DNA from: Marilutibacter aestuarii
GTDB taxonomy: Bacteria > Pseudomonadota > Gammaproteobacteria > Xanthomonadales > Xanthomonadaceae
Assembly: GCF_006546775.1 (NCBI RefSeq)
Contig: NZ_VICE01000081.1
Coordinates: forward strand, 1-33,912
DNA: 33,912 bases
Reading direction: 5' to 3'
Shown: piece by piece, positions 24,487 through 32,590 of the stretch
Layout: each line of letters begins with the position of its first letter
How positions within the stretch are numbered: the stretch's first letter is position 1
Made by a program: the position numbers and the translations under genes
Notes under the pieces: generated by a model
Told to the model about the DNA's origin: nothing
The model's database searches: none
What the model saw: only the letters and a program-made list of their open reading frames with translations

Positions 24487-25341
24487 ATGCCTGTCGCCAT
24501 GTCCGGATCGCCGCTCGACCTCGACGCCTACCTGCCACGCCTGGGCTTCGCCGCCCCGCCGCCGCCCACGCTGCAGACGCTGCGCGCGCTGCAGCAGCGG
24601 CATACCGAAGCCTTCCCCTTCGAGACGATCGCGACCTTGTTGGGCGCGCCGGTTCCGATCGACCTGCCCGCGTTGCAGCGCAAGCTGCTGCACGAGGGGC
24701 GCGGTGGCTATTGCTTCGAACTCAACAGCCTGTTCCTGGCCCTGCTGCAGCGACTGGGCTTCCAGGCGCGCGCGCTGACCGCCCGGGTGGTGATGGGCCG
24801 CAGCGACGACGCGCCCCCGGCGCGCAGCCACATGCTGGTCGAGGTGGTGCTGGACGAGGCGGCCCACCTGGTCGACGTCGGCTTCGGCGGCATGGTGCCG
24901 ACCGGGCCGCTGCGGTTGGACGACCCTCGGCCGCAGCGCACCCCGCACGAGGACTACCGTGTGGTCGAGCGCGACGGCGGACTGGCCGTGGACGCGCGCG
25001 TGCTCGACGCATGGCGTCCCTTGTACGTGTTCGACCGCCAGGCCCAGGCGCCGATCGACCTGGAGGTCGCCAACTGGTACGTGTCGACCCACCCGGCTTC
25101 CGCCTTCGCCGGCCAGTTGCGGGTCGCCCGCACCGGGCCCGGCGAGCGCAGGACCCTGCAGGGCGGCCGCCTCAGCCACCACCGCCTCGGCCAGCCGAGC
25201 ACGAGCCGCCTGCTTCCCGACGCGGATGCCGTCATTGCCGCCCTGCGCGACGTGTTCGGCCTTCGCGTGCCCGACGACGCGGCCCTGCGCGACGCGATCG
25301 GCGCCCGGCTCGCCGCGGACGCCGCGGCGGAAGCGGCCTGA
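24487..25341 (+). CDS. nat: Arylamine N-acetyltransferase
   Basis: The 284-residue product has the full catalytic triad of the NAT family. Cys76 lies in GRGGYCFELN, His115 in RSHMLVEV and Asp130 in HLVDVGFGG. These enzymes move acetyl from acetyl-CoA to arylamines and hydrazines and so detoxify xenobiotics; some act in secondary metabolism. Length matches bacterial NATs. Two starts are possible, 24487 or 24499 (MSGSPLDLD); neither has a good ribosome-binding site. A SoxR-type promoter directly upstream implies induction by redox-cycling compounds. The Ala-rich C-terminal tail is unremarkable. Confidence 0.93.
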   Translation: MPVAMSGSPLDLDAYLPRLGFAAPPPPTLQTLRALQQRHTEAFPFETIATLLGAPVPIDLPALQRKLLHEGRGGYCFELNSLFLALLQRLGFQARALTARVVMGRSDDAPPARSHMLVEVVLDEAAHLVDVGFGGMVPTGPLRLDDPRPQRTPHEDYRVVERDGGLAVDARVLDAWRPLYVFDRQAQAPIDLEVANWYVSTHPASAFAGQLRVARTGPGERRTLQGGRLSHHRLGQPSTSRLLPDADAVIAALRDVFGLRVPDDAALRDAIGARLAADAAAEAA

Positions 25342-25423
25342 CCCGCGGTTCCCAAGCACGCGGCCATCCCCGATCATGGGCCCGCCGCGCGGCGCTGGCC
25401 GCGCACCTTGCCGGGAGACCCCG

Positions 25424-26833
25424 ATGCTCGCTCGCATGCTGTTCGTCGTCTTCGCATCCGTGGCGGGTCTCGCCCACGCCGCGCCGCCCACCCTGCGCGT
25501 GGACATCCAGCATGCCGGCGATGCGCAGGTCGAGCGCTACGCCCTCGAACGCGTGGTCGAGGAACCGCTGCCCTGGCCGGGCAATCCCGCGCATCCGATC
25601 GACGGCAGCAACCTGGGCAACCAGAAGTTCGAGGTGGCCGACGCGGCGACCGGTGAGCTCCTGTATTCGCGTGGCTACAGCACGGTGTTCGGCGAATGGC
25701 GGACGACCGACGAGGCGAAAGCGATGCAGCGCAGCTTCCAGGAATCGCTGCGCTTCCCGATGCCCGAGGCACCGGTCAAGCTGACCGTGTTCGGCCGCGA
25801 TGGCGCCAACCGCTTCGTGCCGTCCTGGTCCGTCACCGTCGATCCCGCCGCGCTCGACGTCGAACGCGGCCCGACGGCCGTGGCGGACCGATGGCCGGTG
25901 GGCATGCCGATCGCGATCCGCCGCAACGGCGCGCCGGCGGACAAGGTCGACCTGCTGTTGCTGGGCGACGGCTACACCGAGGCCGAAATGGACGCCTTCG
26001 AGGCACGGGCGCGTGAGCTGGCCGACGTCCTTTTCAGCGTATCGCCGTTCAAGGAGCGTGCCGCCGACTTCAACGTCTGGGCGCTGGCGGTGCCGGTGCC
26101 CCAGTCCGGGGTGAGCCGTCCGTCCACCGGCATCCATCGCGCGTCGGCGACGGGCGCGCGCTACGACATCTTCGGCAGCGAGCGCTACATCCTCACGCTC
26201 GACAACCGCGCCTTCCGCGATCTCGCCCAGTACGCGCCGTACGATTTCGTCGAGATCATGGTCAATGGCGACACCTACGGCGGCGGGGGCATCTTCGGCC
26301 AGTTCAGCACGGTGGCCGCCGACAACGACTGGCGCGACTACGTCTTCGTGCACGAGTTCGGCCACCACTTCGCCGCCCTCGCCGACGAGTACTACACCTC
26401 GCCCGTCGCCTATGGCACGGCCGACCACCCGAGCGTGGAGCCCTGGGAGCCGAACGTGACGGCGCTGCTCGATCCCGAGCGGGTCAAATGGTTGTCCCGG
26501 GTCACGCCTGCGACGCCGGTGCCGACGCCCTGGCCGAAAGCCGCCTACGAAGATTACGAGCGCGGCATCCAGGCGCGCCGCAAGCGTTTGCGCGAGGAAC
26601 GGCGCCCGGAGGCGGAGATGAGCGCGCTGTTCCACGAGGAGCAGCGCCACATCGAGACGATGTTCGCGCAGGCCTCGCATCGCGATGCCCTGGCTGCGTT
26701 CCAGGGCGCCAACTATTCGGCGACGGGCTACTACCGCCCCCAGCTCAACTGCCTGATGTTCACGCGGACGGATGCGTTCTGCCAGGTCTGCCAAAGCGCG
26801 ATCGAGGCGGTGATCGACATGTACAGCCGCTAG
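25424..26833 (+). CDS. Secreted M64-type zinc metallopeptidase (IgA-peptidase M64 family)
   Basis: The 469-residue precursor has a signal peptide (1-19, AHA-APP). An N-terminal beta-rich domain (about 20-155) resembles the M64 N-terminal domain. The peptidase domain contains DLLLLGDGYTEAEMDAFEARA (about 182-202) and the zinc site HEFGHHFAALADEYY (His310, Glu311, His314, and Asp321 or a nearby residue as third ligand). Late cysteines (CLMF, CQVCQ) may form disulfides. The name comes from a Clostridium IgA protease, but the Gram-negative members have no proven IgA role, so a general secreted or periplasmic peptidase is the safe call. GGGAGA lies about 9 bases before the ATG at 25424. Confidence 0.9.
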   Translation: MLARMLFVVFASVAGLAHAAPPTLRVDIQHAGDAQVERYALERVVEEPLPWPGNPAHPIDGSNLGNQKFEVADAATGELLYSRGYSTVFGEWRTTDEAKAMQRSFQESLRFPMPEAPVKLTVFGRDGANRFVPSWSVTVDPAALDVERGPTAVADRWPVGMPIAIRRNGAPADKVDLLLLGDGYTEAEMDAFEARARELADVLFSVSPFKERAADFNVWALAVPVPQSGVSRPSTGIHRASATGARYDIFGSERYILTLDNRAFRDLAQYAPYDFVEIMVNGDTYGGGGIFGQFSTVAADNDWRDYVFVHEFGHHFAALADEYYTSPVAYGTADHPSVEPWEPNVTALLDPERVKWLSRVTPATPVPTPWPKAAYEDYERGIQARRKRLREERRPEAEMSALFHEEQRHIETMFAQASHRDALAAFQGANYSATGYYRPQLNCLMFTRTDAFCQVCQSAIEAVIDMYSR

Positions 26834-26936
26834 CGGGACGTGACAGGTGATGGGTGACAAGTGATTGGTGATTGGTGATTCGTAGTTCGTGATTGGTGAT
26901 TCTTGGTGGGTGGAGGATGGAGGGTGATGCGTAAGG
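26834..26936. repeat. Degenerate GTGATTG tandem tract
   Basis: Runs such as gtgattggtgattggtgatt and gtgattggtgattcttggtg repeat a GTGATTG/GGTGATT unit with drift. This kind of low-complexity tract is often seen in xanthomonad intergenic DNA. It carries no gene. Confidence 0.7.
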
Positions 26937-26952
26937 GACGGACTGCCCAAGG

Positions 26953-26980
26953 CGTCATCCCAGCGAACGCTGGGATCCAG
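26953..26980. repeat. Dispersed GTCATCCCAGCG palindromic repeat
   Basis: The core TCCCAGCGAACGCTGGGA is a perfect 8-bp inverted repeat around AA, preceded by GTCA and followed by TCCAG. It is a common dispersed motif in many proteobacteria. The stretch to about 27100, including CTTTGGCTTTGCCTGG, appears to belong to the same repeat body. Confidence 0.75.
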
Positions 26981-27309
26981 CCTTTGGCTTTGCCTGGAAA
27001 CCCCGCCTACCTTCGCAATCCCTGGGCGCGTCCATTTCGTCGCCGATCCAGCGCAGACCCACAGGAGGAGCGAAGCCCCTCGCGTGTGCGACGTGCGCGG
27101 GGTGTATGGATCGGTGTCGACCTGCGCTCCATCCACCCTGCGGCGCCTGCCGGCCTGCGGCTCCACCCGCCCATCGGCGGGATGCTCATTCCCGGTTTCG
27201 ACACTTTCGTGGCACCGCTGGCGTTCGCATGTCGTGGGAAGCGGCGCGCGTTGGCGTGGCCGCCGGGAGGCCCTGGCCTCCGTTCTTCCCCACGAACAGG
27301 ACATTTTCC
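26981..27309. other. Gene-free stretch before the dehydrogenase
   Basis: About 330 bp with no convincing gene. Its left part looks like the remainder of a dispersed repeat. A long open frame on the minus strand passes through it but is a product of the repeat and GC bias. No clear promoter for the following gene was found. AACAGGA at about 27294-27300 is its ribosome-binding site. Confidence 0.45.
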
Positions 27310-28056
27310 ATGAGCAAGCTGAAAGGCAAGGTCGCCCTCGTCACGGGCGCTTCCAAGGGCATTGGCGCCGGCATCGCGTCCGCACTTGCGGCCGAGGGTG
27401 CCTCGGTCGTCGTCAACTACGCATCCAGCCAGGCCGGCGCTGACGCCGTCGTCGCGCGCATCGCCGAGGCCGGCGGCCAGGCGGTGGCGGTGCGCGGCGA
27501 CGTCTCCAGGCGCGAGGACGCGGAAGCGCTGGTCGCGGCGGCCATCGAGCATTTCGGGCGGCTGGACATCCTCGTCAACAACTCCGGCGTGTACGAATTC
27601 GCCGCGCTCGATGAAATCGACGAGGCGCATTTCCGCCGCCAGTTCGACGTTAACGTGCTCGGCCTGCTGTGGACCACCCAGGCCGCGGGCAAGCACCTGG
27701 GCGAGGGCGCAAGCATCATCAACATCGGCTCGGTCGTCACCCGCGCCGTTCCGCCCGGCAGTGCCGTCTACACCGCCACCAAGGGCGCGGTGGACGCCAT
27801 CACTGGCGTGCTGTCGCGGGAACTCGGTCCGCGCGGGATCCGCGTCAACGCGCTGAACCCGGGCATGGTCGAGACCGAAGGCACCCATTCGGGCGGCATC
27901 ATCGGCTCGGACATGGCCGCCGACGTTGTCGCGCAGACGCCGCTGGGACGCGTGGGCCAGCCCGACGACATCGCATCGATCGCGGTGTTCCTCGCTTCCG
28001 ACGAGGCGAAGTGGCTGACCGGCGAACGCATCTACGCCGGAGGCGGGGTCCGCTGA
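27310..28056 (+). CDS. Short-chain dehydrogenase/reductase (FabG-like)
   Basis: The 248-residue product has a full classical SDR signature: TGASKGIG (12-19) for NAD(P) binding, NNSG (90-93), and the catalytic Ser141, Tyr154 and Lys158 in YTATK. The fold ends with YAGGGVR. The preference for NADPH is suggested by Lys16/Asn36 near the cofactor, not proven. The substrate is unknown; similar proteins reduce 3-oxoacyl or sugar-like carbonyls. It is a single gene, converging with the TPR lipoprotein gene (15 bp between stops). The start at 27310 is fixed by the beginning of the Rossmann strand; a longer frame upstream runs through repeats. Confidence 0.93.
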   Translation: MSKLKGKVALVTGASKGIGAGIASALAAEGASVVVNYASSQAGADAVVARIAEAGGQAVAVRGDVSRREDAEALVAAAIEHFGRLDILVNNSGVYEFAALDEIDEAHFRRQFDVNVLGLLWTTQAAGKHLGEGASIINIGSVVTRAVPPGSAVYTATKGAVDAITGVLSRELGPRGIRVNALNPGMVETEGTHSGGIIGSDMAADVVAQTPLGRVGQPDDIASIAVFLASDEAKWLTGERIYAGGGVR

Positions 28057-28071
28057 AGGGCGACGCCGGCG

Positions 28072-29619
28072 TCAGCCGAAGTCGGGCGATGGCGTGAACG
28101 CGTAGCGCTCGACCCGGCCGACGGCCTCGATCGCGGCGCGGACGTCGTCGCGGTCGAGCAGTGTCGCGCGCGAGGACTCGCGGCCCGCGTTGCCGGGAAG
28201 CACGGGCGCGTCGGCATAACCCTGCAACCATGCGAGCATGTCGCCGCGCAGGGAAGCGTCGGCGAGGTGGCGGCGCACGAGCGCCGCGGCCTCGTCGAGG
28301 CGGGCATCGCGGAGCAGCGCTTCCAGCAACTGGTCGAAGGCGTCGGCCTCGTGCGCGCGCAGGTAGGCCAGGGCCCTGCCCGCGGCCGCGTCGTCGCCAC
28401 GTTGCATGGCGACGCAGTGCTGGACCTTGCGCAGGACCATCGCGCCGTACCCGCTCACCGCGCCGACGCCATCGACCGCGCGTTCGGCATCGTCGGGCCG
28501 CTCCAGGCTGCAGTAGTAGTCGCCCAGGTTGAGGCGCTGGCTGACGTTCGCCTGTCCGGCCTCGTCCATGCCGATGGCGCGTTGCATGTCCGCTTCGGCC
28601 TCGGCGTCGCGGCCGAGGTGGCTCAGGGCCATGGCCCGGTTGTTGAGCAGCCAGGTCGCCTGGTCGGCGTCGTCGAAGCGGTCCTTCGGCGCCTGCGCCA
28701 GCCTCTCGAGGACCCGCGTGGCGACGGCGGCGGTTTCGTCATGGCGGTTGGTCATCAGCAGGCCGTAGGTGAGCTGGACCTGTGCCTGGACCGAGTCCGG
28801 CGCGACATCGGCCGCGCGCTGCAGGCGCTCGACCATCAACCGGGCCGCATTCTCGACGTCGAGCGAGGCCGCGTTGCGGTTGAACAGGCCATCGAAGCGG
28901 CGATCGCTGCGTATCCGCACCAGGTCGCTCGGGCCGCTGACTCGGCGCAGGGCCTGGCGGGCCCGCTCTTGCTCGCCGCGCTCGACACGGGCGAGGGCCA
29001 GGTCGTACCAGACCCCGCTGTCGCCGCCGAAGGGGCTTCTCCAGTTGGCATCGAACAGCGCCTGCGCCAGCGCAAGGCGCTCGGGCGCATCGGCAGGCAG
29101 CGCGAAGCGAAGCCGGTGTATGTCGCTTTCCTCGATCTCGTCCAGCGTCTCCGGCCAACGCTGCACCAGCTCGACGAAGTGTCGCGCCGCGGCTTCGGGC
29201 TGGTCGAGGTACGACTCGAGCATCGCGAGCCGGTACCAGTCCCATCGATCGCCTGGCGAAAAGGCCACCGCGCGCTCGCAATGGGCGCGCGCGGCCTCGA
29301 GGCGCTGCTGGCCCGCCGCGACCCAGCAGGCGAGCGACAGCGTCGTGCCCTGCGTTTGCGTCGGCAGGGTATCGAAGCCCGGATCGGCGAGGATTGCGGT
29401 CAGCGCGCGGTCGGCGGCATCGCCCTCGTCCCCGGCCGCGAGCGCGCGCGCCCGGTCGATGCGTTGCTCCAGCGCCGATCCGGGCGAGAGCGATTGCGGG
29501 ACGAGGTCGGTGGAGGCCTTGTCGACCTTGTTGGCCGCCACGACCGGCGGGCACGCGGACAGGAGCAGCGCGAGGGCGGCGTTCAAGCAGAACGGGAACA
29601 TGCGGCGTTTGCCATCCAT
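28072..29619 (-). CDS. TPR-containing lipoprotein or exported protein
   Basis: The 515-residue precursor has a short signal ending in the lipobox-like LLSAC (Cys23). The rest is almost wholly helical, with repeated 34-residue TPR-like units in at least three places. These include ACWVAAGQQRLEAARAHCERAVAFSPGD and the stretches near AALMLVERLQRAADVAPDS and LLNNRAMALSHLGRDAEAEADMQRAIG. TPR proteins act as scaffolds; here the position would be the periplasm or inner face of the outer membrane. The function is unknown. GAAGGTGA lies about 9 bases before the ATG at 29619. The ald gene upstream ends with its own terminator, so this gene is separate. Confidence 0.82.
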   Translation of the reverse strand: MDGKRRMFPFCLNAALALLLSACPPVVAANKVDKASTDLVPQSLSPGSALEQRIDRARALAAGDEGDAADRALTAILADPGFDTLPTQTQGTTLSLACWVAAGQQRLEAARAHCERAVAFSPGDRWDWYRLAMLESYLDQPEAAARHFVELVQRWPETLDEIEESDIHRLRFALPADAPERLALAQALFDANWRSPFGGDSGVWYDLALARVERGEQERARQALRRVSGPSDLVRIRSDRRFDGLFNRNAASLDVENAARLMVERLQRAADVAPDSVQAQVQLTYGLLMTNRHDETAAVATRVLERLAQAPKDRFDDADQATWLLNNRAMALSHLGRDAEAEADMQRAIGMDEAGQANVSQRLNLGDYYCSLERPDDAERAVDGVGAVSGYGAMVLRKVQHCVAMQRGDDAAAGRALAYLRAHEADAFDQLLEALLRDARLDEAAALVRRHLADASLRGDMLAWLQGYADAPVLPGNAGRESSRATLLDRDDVRAAIEAVGRVERYAFTPSPDFG

Positions 29620-29711
29620 GGGGCGACGTCACCTTCGGGCAATGGAGTCGGACCGAGTGTCGCAGCGCGTCGCACGGTGCGCCAGCCCGCGCCGGCGTGT
29701 CGCATTGCAAC

Positions 29712-29741
29712 AAAAAAAGGCGGCGCCAGGACGGCGCCGCC
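29712..29741 (-). terminator. Intrinsic terminator of ald
   Basis: On the minus strand GGCGGCGCC (29741-29733), a 5-base loop and GGCGCCGCC (29727-29719) form a perfect 9-bp stem followed by seven T. It is a textbook rho-independent terminator 30 bases after the ald stop. Confidence 0.92.
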
Positions 29742-29771
29742 TCGATCGTGCTGCGTGTCGCGAAAGCGGGC

Positions 29772-30890
29772 TTACAGGCCGATCACCGACTCCGCGCTCA
29801 CGAAGGACAGGCCCTGGGCCTGGGCGACCGGCTCGCAGGTGACCTGGCCTTCGCAGACGTTGAGGCCGTTGCGCAGGTGCGCATCGTCGGCCAGGGCCTT
29901 CTTCCAGCCCTTGTTGGCCAGCGCCAGGGTGAAGGGCAGGGTGACGTTGTTGAGCGCGAAGGTCGAGGTGCGCGCGACCGCGCCGGGCATGTTGGCCACG
30001 CAGTAGTGGACCACGTCGTCGACGACGTAGGTCGGTTCGGCATGGGTGGTGGCGCGCGAGGTCTCCACGCAACCGCCCTGGTCGATGGCGACGTCGACGA
30101 TGACCGAGCCCGGCTTCATGCTCTTGACCATCTCGCGGGTGACGAGCTTCGGCGCGGCGGCGCCGGGGATCAGCACCGTGCCAATGAGGAGGTCGGCGCG
30201 GCGCACCAGCTCCTCGATCGCGGCCTGGGTGGAGAACACCGTCGAGATGGAGGTGCCGAACTGGCTGGCCAGGCGCTTGAGTGCGTCGGCCGAGCGGTCG
30301 ACGACGGTGACCTTGGCGCCCATGCCCACCGCGATGGTCGTGGCGTGGGTGCCGGACACGCCGCCGCCGAGGACGACGACTTCCGCCGCCGAGACGCCGG
30401 GGACGCCGCCGAGGAGCACACCGCGGCCGCCCTGGGCCTTCTCCAGCGCGTGCGCGCCCACCTGCGGCGCCAGGCGGCCGGCGACTTCCGACATCGGGGT
30501 CAGCAGCGGGAGCGAACCGTTGGCCGCGGTCACGGTTTCGTAGGCGATGCAGATCGCGCCGGAGTCGACGAGATCCTTCGTCTGCGCCGGGTCGGGCGCC
30601 AGGTGCAGGTAGGTGAAGAGGATCTGGCCCTTGCGCAGCTTCTTCCGTTCCTCGGCCAGCGGCTCCTTGACCTTGACGATCATGTCGGCCCAGGCGAAGA
30701 CCTCGTCGGCGGTCGCGGCGATGCGGGCGCCGGCGGCGGCGTAGTTCTCGTCGGTCAGGTCGACGCCGAGGCCGGCACCGCTCTGGACCACGACCTCGTG
30801 GCCGTTGTTGACGAGTTCCTGGACGGAGGCCGGCACCAGGCCGACGCGGTACTCGTGGTTCTTGATTTCGGTGGGAACGCCGATGCGCAT
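29772..30890 (-). CDS. ald: L-alanine dehydrogenase
   Basis: The 372-residue product matches bacterial Ald, which is usually about 371. The catalytic Lys75 (KVKEP) and His96 (YLHLA) fall at exactly the family positions. The Rossmann motif [14 protein letters not shown] is near 167-180, and [14 protein letters not shown] near 267-280 carries a catalytic aspartate. It interconverts L-alanine and NAD with pyruvate, ammonia and NADH in the cytoplasm, linking amino-acid use to central carbon. The ATG at 30890 gives the standard N-terminus ([10 protein letters not shown]). The divergent Lrp/AsnC regulator is the expected controller, as in other bacteria. Confidence 0.97.
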   Translation of the reverse strand: MRIGVPTEIKNHEYRVGLVPASVQELVNNGHEVVVQSGAGLGVDLTDENYAAAGARIAATADEVFAWADMIVKVKEPLAEERKKLRKGQILFTYLHLAPDPAQTKDLVDSGAICIAYETVTAANGSLPLLTPMSEVAGRLAPQVGAHALEKAQGGRGVLLGGVPGVSAAEVVVLGGGVSGTHATTIAVGMGAKVTVVDRSADALKRLASQFGTSISTVFSTQAAIEELVRRADLLIGTVLIPGAAAPKLVTREMVKSMKPGSVIVDVAIDQGGCVETSRATTHAEPTYVVDDVVHYCVANMPGAVARTSTFALNNVTLPFTLALANKGWKKALADDAHLRNGLNVCEGQVTCEPVAQAQGLSFVSAESVIGL

Positions 30891-31004
30891 GGCGGAGGCT
30901 CTCGATGGCGGAAGGGGCACCGACGCGGTCGGCACGGGAGGTGGCAAATTATGATCGAAGGAACGCGCACTTTTTGACCAATGTGATCGCTGTTAAGCTT
31001 TAAA

Positions 31005-31020
31005 AGTCGCATTCCCGACT
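31005..31020. promoter_or_regulatory. Inverted repeat and -10 in the ald/lrp-type intergenic region
   Basis: AGTCG (31005-31009) and CGACT (31016-31020) are inverted around 6 bp, next to a TAATAT -10-like hexamer (31020-31025), 28 bases before the regulator's ATG. The surrounding 100 bp (about 30947-31050) is much richer in A+T than the rest, as Lrp/AsnC sites usually are. This is a candidate operator. Confidence 0.45.
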
Positions 31021-31052
31021 AATATCCAGTCATTCATTAGAAGAGTATTCCA

Positions 31053-31520
31053 ATGCCTGAGCCGACCCTCGATTCGCGTGATCGCGCCATCCTCAGGCTG
31101 CTCCAGGAAGACGGTCGCCTGACCAACATCGAGCTCGCGCAGCGCATCAACCTGTCGCCCTCGGCCTGCCTGCGCCGGGTCAAGCTGCTGGAGGAGCGCG
31201 GCCTGATCTCGCGCTACGTGATGCTGCTCGACGAGGAGATGGCCGGCCTGCCGGGCACCGCCTTCGTGCTGGTGACGCTGGACCAGCAGGGTCGCGCCGC
31301 GCTGGATGCCTTCGAGGATGCGATCCAGCGCCACCCGGAAGTCACCGAGTGTTGCCTGCTCGCCGGCGTCGCCGACTACATGGTGCGCGTGGCCTACGCG
31401 GACGCGGCCGATTTCGAGCGCATCCACACCGAGATCCTGACCCAGCTCCCCGGCGTGGTCCGCGTGCAGTCGACGCTGGCGCTGCGCACGGTCAAGAAGA
31501 CCACCGCACTGCCGGTCTAG
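31053..31520 (+). CDS. Lrp/AsnC-family transcription regulator
   Basis: The 155-residue product has an N-terminal helix-turn-helix (about 6-60: LDSRDRAILRLLQEDGRLTNIELAQRINLSPSACLRRVKLLEERGLI). A RAM ligand-binding domain (about 70-150) contains CCLLAGVADYMVRVAYAD and ends LALRTVKKTTALPV. Such proteins form octamers and respond to amino acids. Divergence from ald, 162 bp apart with AT-rich DNA between, indicates control of alanine catabolism, probably with L-alanine as effector. A weak AAGAG site precedes the ATG at 31053. Confidence 0.94.
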   Translation: MPEPTLDSRDRAILRLLQEDGRLTNIELAQRINLSPSACLRRVKLLEERGLISRYVMLLDEEMAGLPGTAFVLVTLDQQGRAALDAFEDAIQRHPEVTECCLLAGVADYMVRVAYADAADFERIHTEILTQLPGVVRVQSTLALRTVKKTTALPV

Positions 31521-31543
31521 CTTCCGATCCCGGCGCGGCCGGT

Positions 31544-31574
31544 CGTGTGCCCGTCGGTGATGCCGGGGCACACG
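31544..31574. terminator. Bidirectional hairpin between convergent genes
   Basis: CGTGTGCCC (31544-31552) and GGGCACACG (31566-31574) form a perfect 9-bp stem. The inner CGG/CCG can extend it. There is no T run, so it may be a structural or rho-assisted stop shared by the regulator and the secreted protein gene. Confidence 0.5.
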
Positions 31575-31598
31575 CGCGGATCGCGTGGCGGCCGGCGC

Positions 31599-32012
31599 TC
31601 ACTCGATCGCGAAGCGGATCGTATAGCTCGCCGTCTCGCCGCGGCGTGCCTGCGCGCGTGGCTGGAAGACCTCGATCCGGTATTCGCCCGAAGCGGGCAG
31701 GGGGCCGGTCCACGACTGCAGTTCGATGGCGCCTGCCATCGCGTACTCCTCGCCGGGCGCGATCACGTTGAAGTACGCGTCGTTCGAATCCGACAGGGTG
31801 ACGTGCATCGTCTGGCCCGCGCGGGCGCCGAGCAGGTAATTGACGGTGTCGTAGCCCTTGAGGCTGCCGCTGACCGTGCTCGCGCTGGTGCCGCGGGCGA
31901 AATGCACGGTGTGGCGATTGGCGTCGGGATCGGCGGCCAGGACCGGGGCGGCGGGCAGGAGGGCGAGGGCCAGGGCGAACCCCGGCAGGCAGCGAAGGCG
32001 AAGCGCGTTCAT
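31599..32012 (-). CDS. Secreted PliG-like/PPC-type beta-sandwich protein
   Basis: The 137-residue precursor has a signal peptide (about 1-26, ending VLA-ADP). The mature part has RHTVHFARGTSASTVSGSLKGYDTVNYLLGARAGQTMHVTL, then a segment YFNVIAPGEEYAMAG. The end reads LPASGEYRIEVFQPRAQARRGETASYTIRF. This pattern suits inhibitors of g-type lysozyme (PliG) and the related pre-peptidase C-terminal beta-sandwich. A periplasmic lysozyme-inhibitor role is plausible but unproven. GAGGAG lies 8 bases before the ATG at 32012. Confidence 0.75.
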   Translation of the reverse strand: MNALRLRCLPGFALALALLPAAPVLAADPDANRHTVHFARGTSASTVSGSLKGYDTVNYLLGARAGQTMHVTLSDSNDAYFNVIAPGEEYAMAGAIELQSWTGPLPASGEYRIEVFQPRAQARRGETASYTIRFAIE

Positions 32013-32093
32013 GGCGTGACTCCTCGAGGATGGCCGGCGCCACGCTGGCGCCAGGCGGGGGACGGGCGCGTTGCAAGCAGCGAGCATGCGGCG

Positions 32094-32396
32094 TCAGCGC
32101 CGGACGACGCGCAGGAAGGCGATCCAGCGCCAGATCGCCCACAGGCTCAACAGCGCGAGCACCGGCCAGATCACCAGCAGGTCGACCCGGATGTTGGCCT
32201 CCGGCGTCCGCCAGGCCACGACCATTTCCCACGCCGCGTAGCCCAGCCAGGCCAGCGCCGCGAGCCGGATCGCCCGCCTCGAGGGCGGCGGCGTGGCGAC
32301 CGCGGCCGTCGGCCACCAGGCGGCCAGCAGGAACGGAAAGGCGATGACCAGGATGTTGATCGGCTTTCCGACCAGCAGGGCCGCGAGCTGCTCCAT
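32094..32396 (-). CDS. Small membrane protein
   Basis: The 100-residue product has three hydrophobic helices: NILVIAFPFLLAAWWPTAAV (about 15-34), IRLAALAWLGYAAWEMVVAW (about 44-63) and VDLLVIWPVLALLSLWAIW (about 73-91). A basic tail follows. No family is recognised. The ATG at 32396 is preferred over that at 32402 because GGAGA is then 6-7 bases away. It is transcribed towards the PliG-like gene (81 bp gap) and divergently from the MFS gene. Confidence 0.72.
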   Translation of the reverse strand: MEQLAALLVGKPINILVIAFPFLLAAWWPTAAVATPPPSRRAIRLAALAWLGYAAWEMVVAWRTPEANIRVDLLVIWPVLALLSLWAIWRWIAFLRVVRR

Positions 32397-32559
32397 GGAC
32401 ATTCTCCGGCGGGAACGCCCCGAGTATCGCCTCCCTGGTGTCAGCCGGGCGTGTGCGCGCCCCGGGCCCACGCTGCAATCGTATTCCCGCTTGAATCGAC
32501 GGATCTGGCACACAGCGATCCGCGGAGTGGCGTGGCGGCGCATGCTGCAATGCACAATA

Positions 32560-32576
32560 ATGCAGGCCTCCTGCAT
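32560..32576. promoter_or_regulatory. Palindrome upstream of the MFS gene
   Basis: ATGCAGG-CCT-CCTGCAT has perfect 7-bp arms and lies 14 bases before the MFS ATG, just after an AATAAT hexamer (32555-32560). It is well placed to be an operator. No regulator gene is adjacent in the window. Confidence 0.45.
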
Positions 32577-32590
32577 GCCCTGGACCTGCC

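Noticed and set aside
26834-26936. A CRISPR array
   Set aside because: The repeats are short, contiguous and drifting, with no spacers of constant size and no cas genes.
25232-27304. A 690-codon minus-strand frame through the peptidase gene and repeats
   Set aside because: Its N-terminal third is translated dispersed repeat (a familiar false product of the GTCATCCCAGCG element), and the rest is antisense to the M64 peptidase gene.
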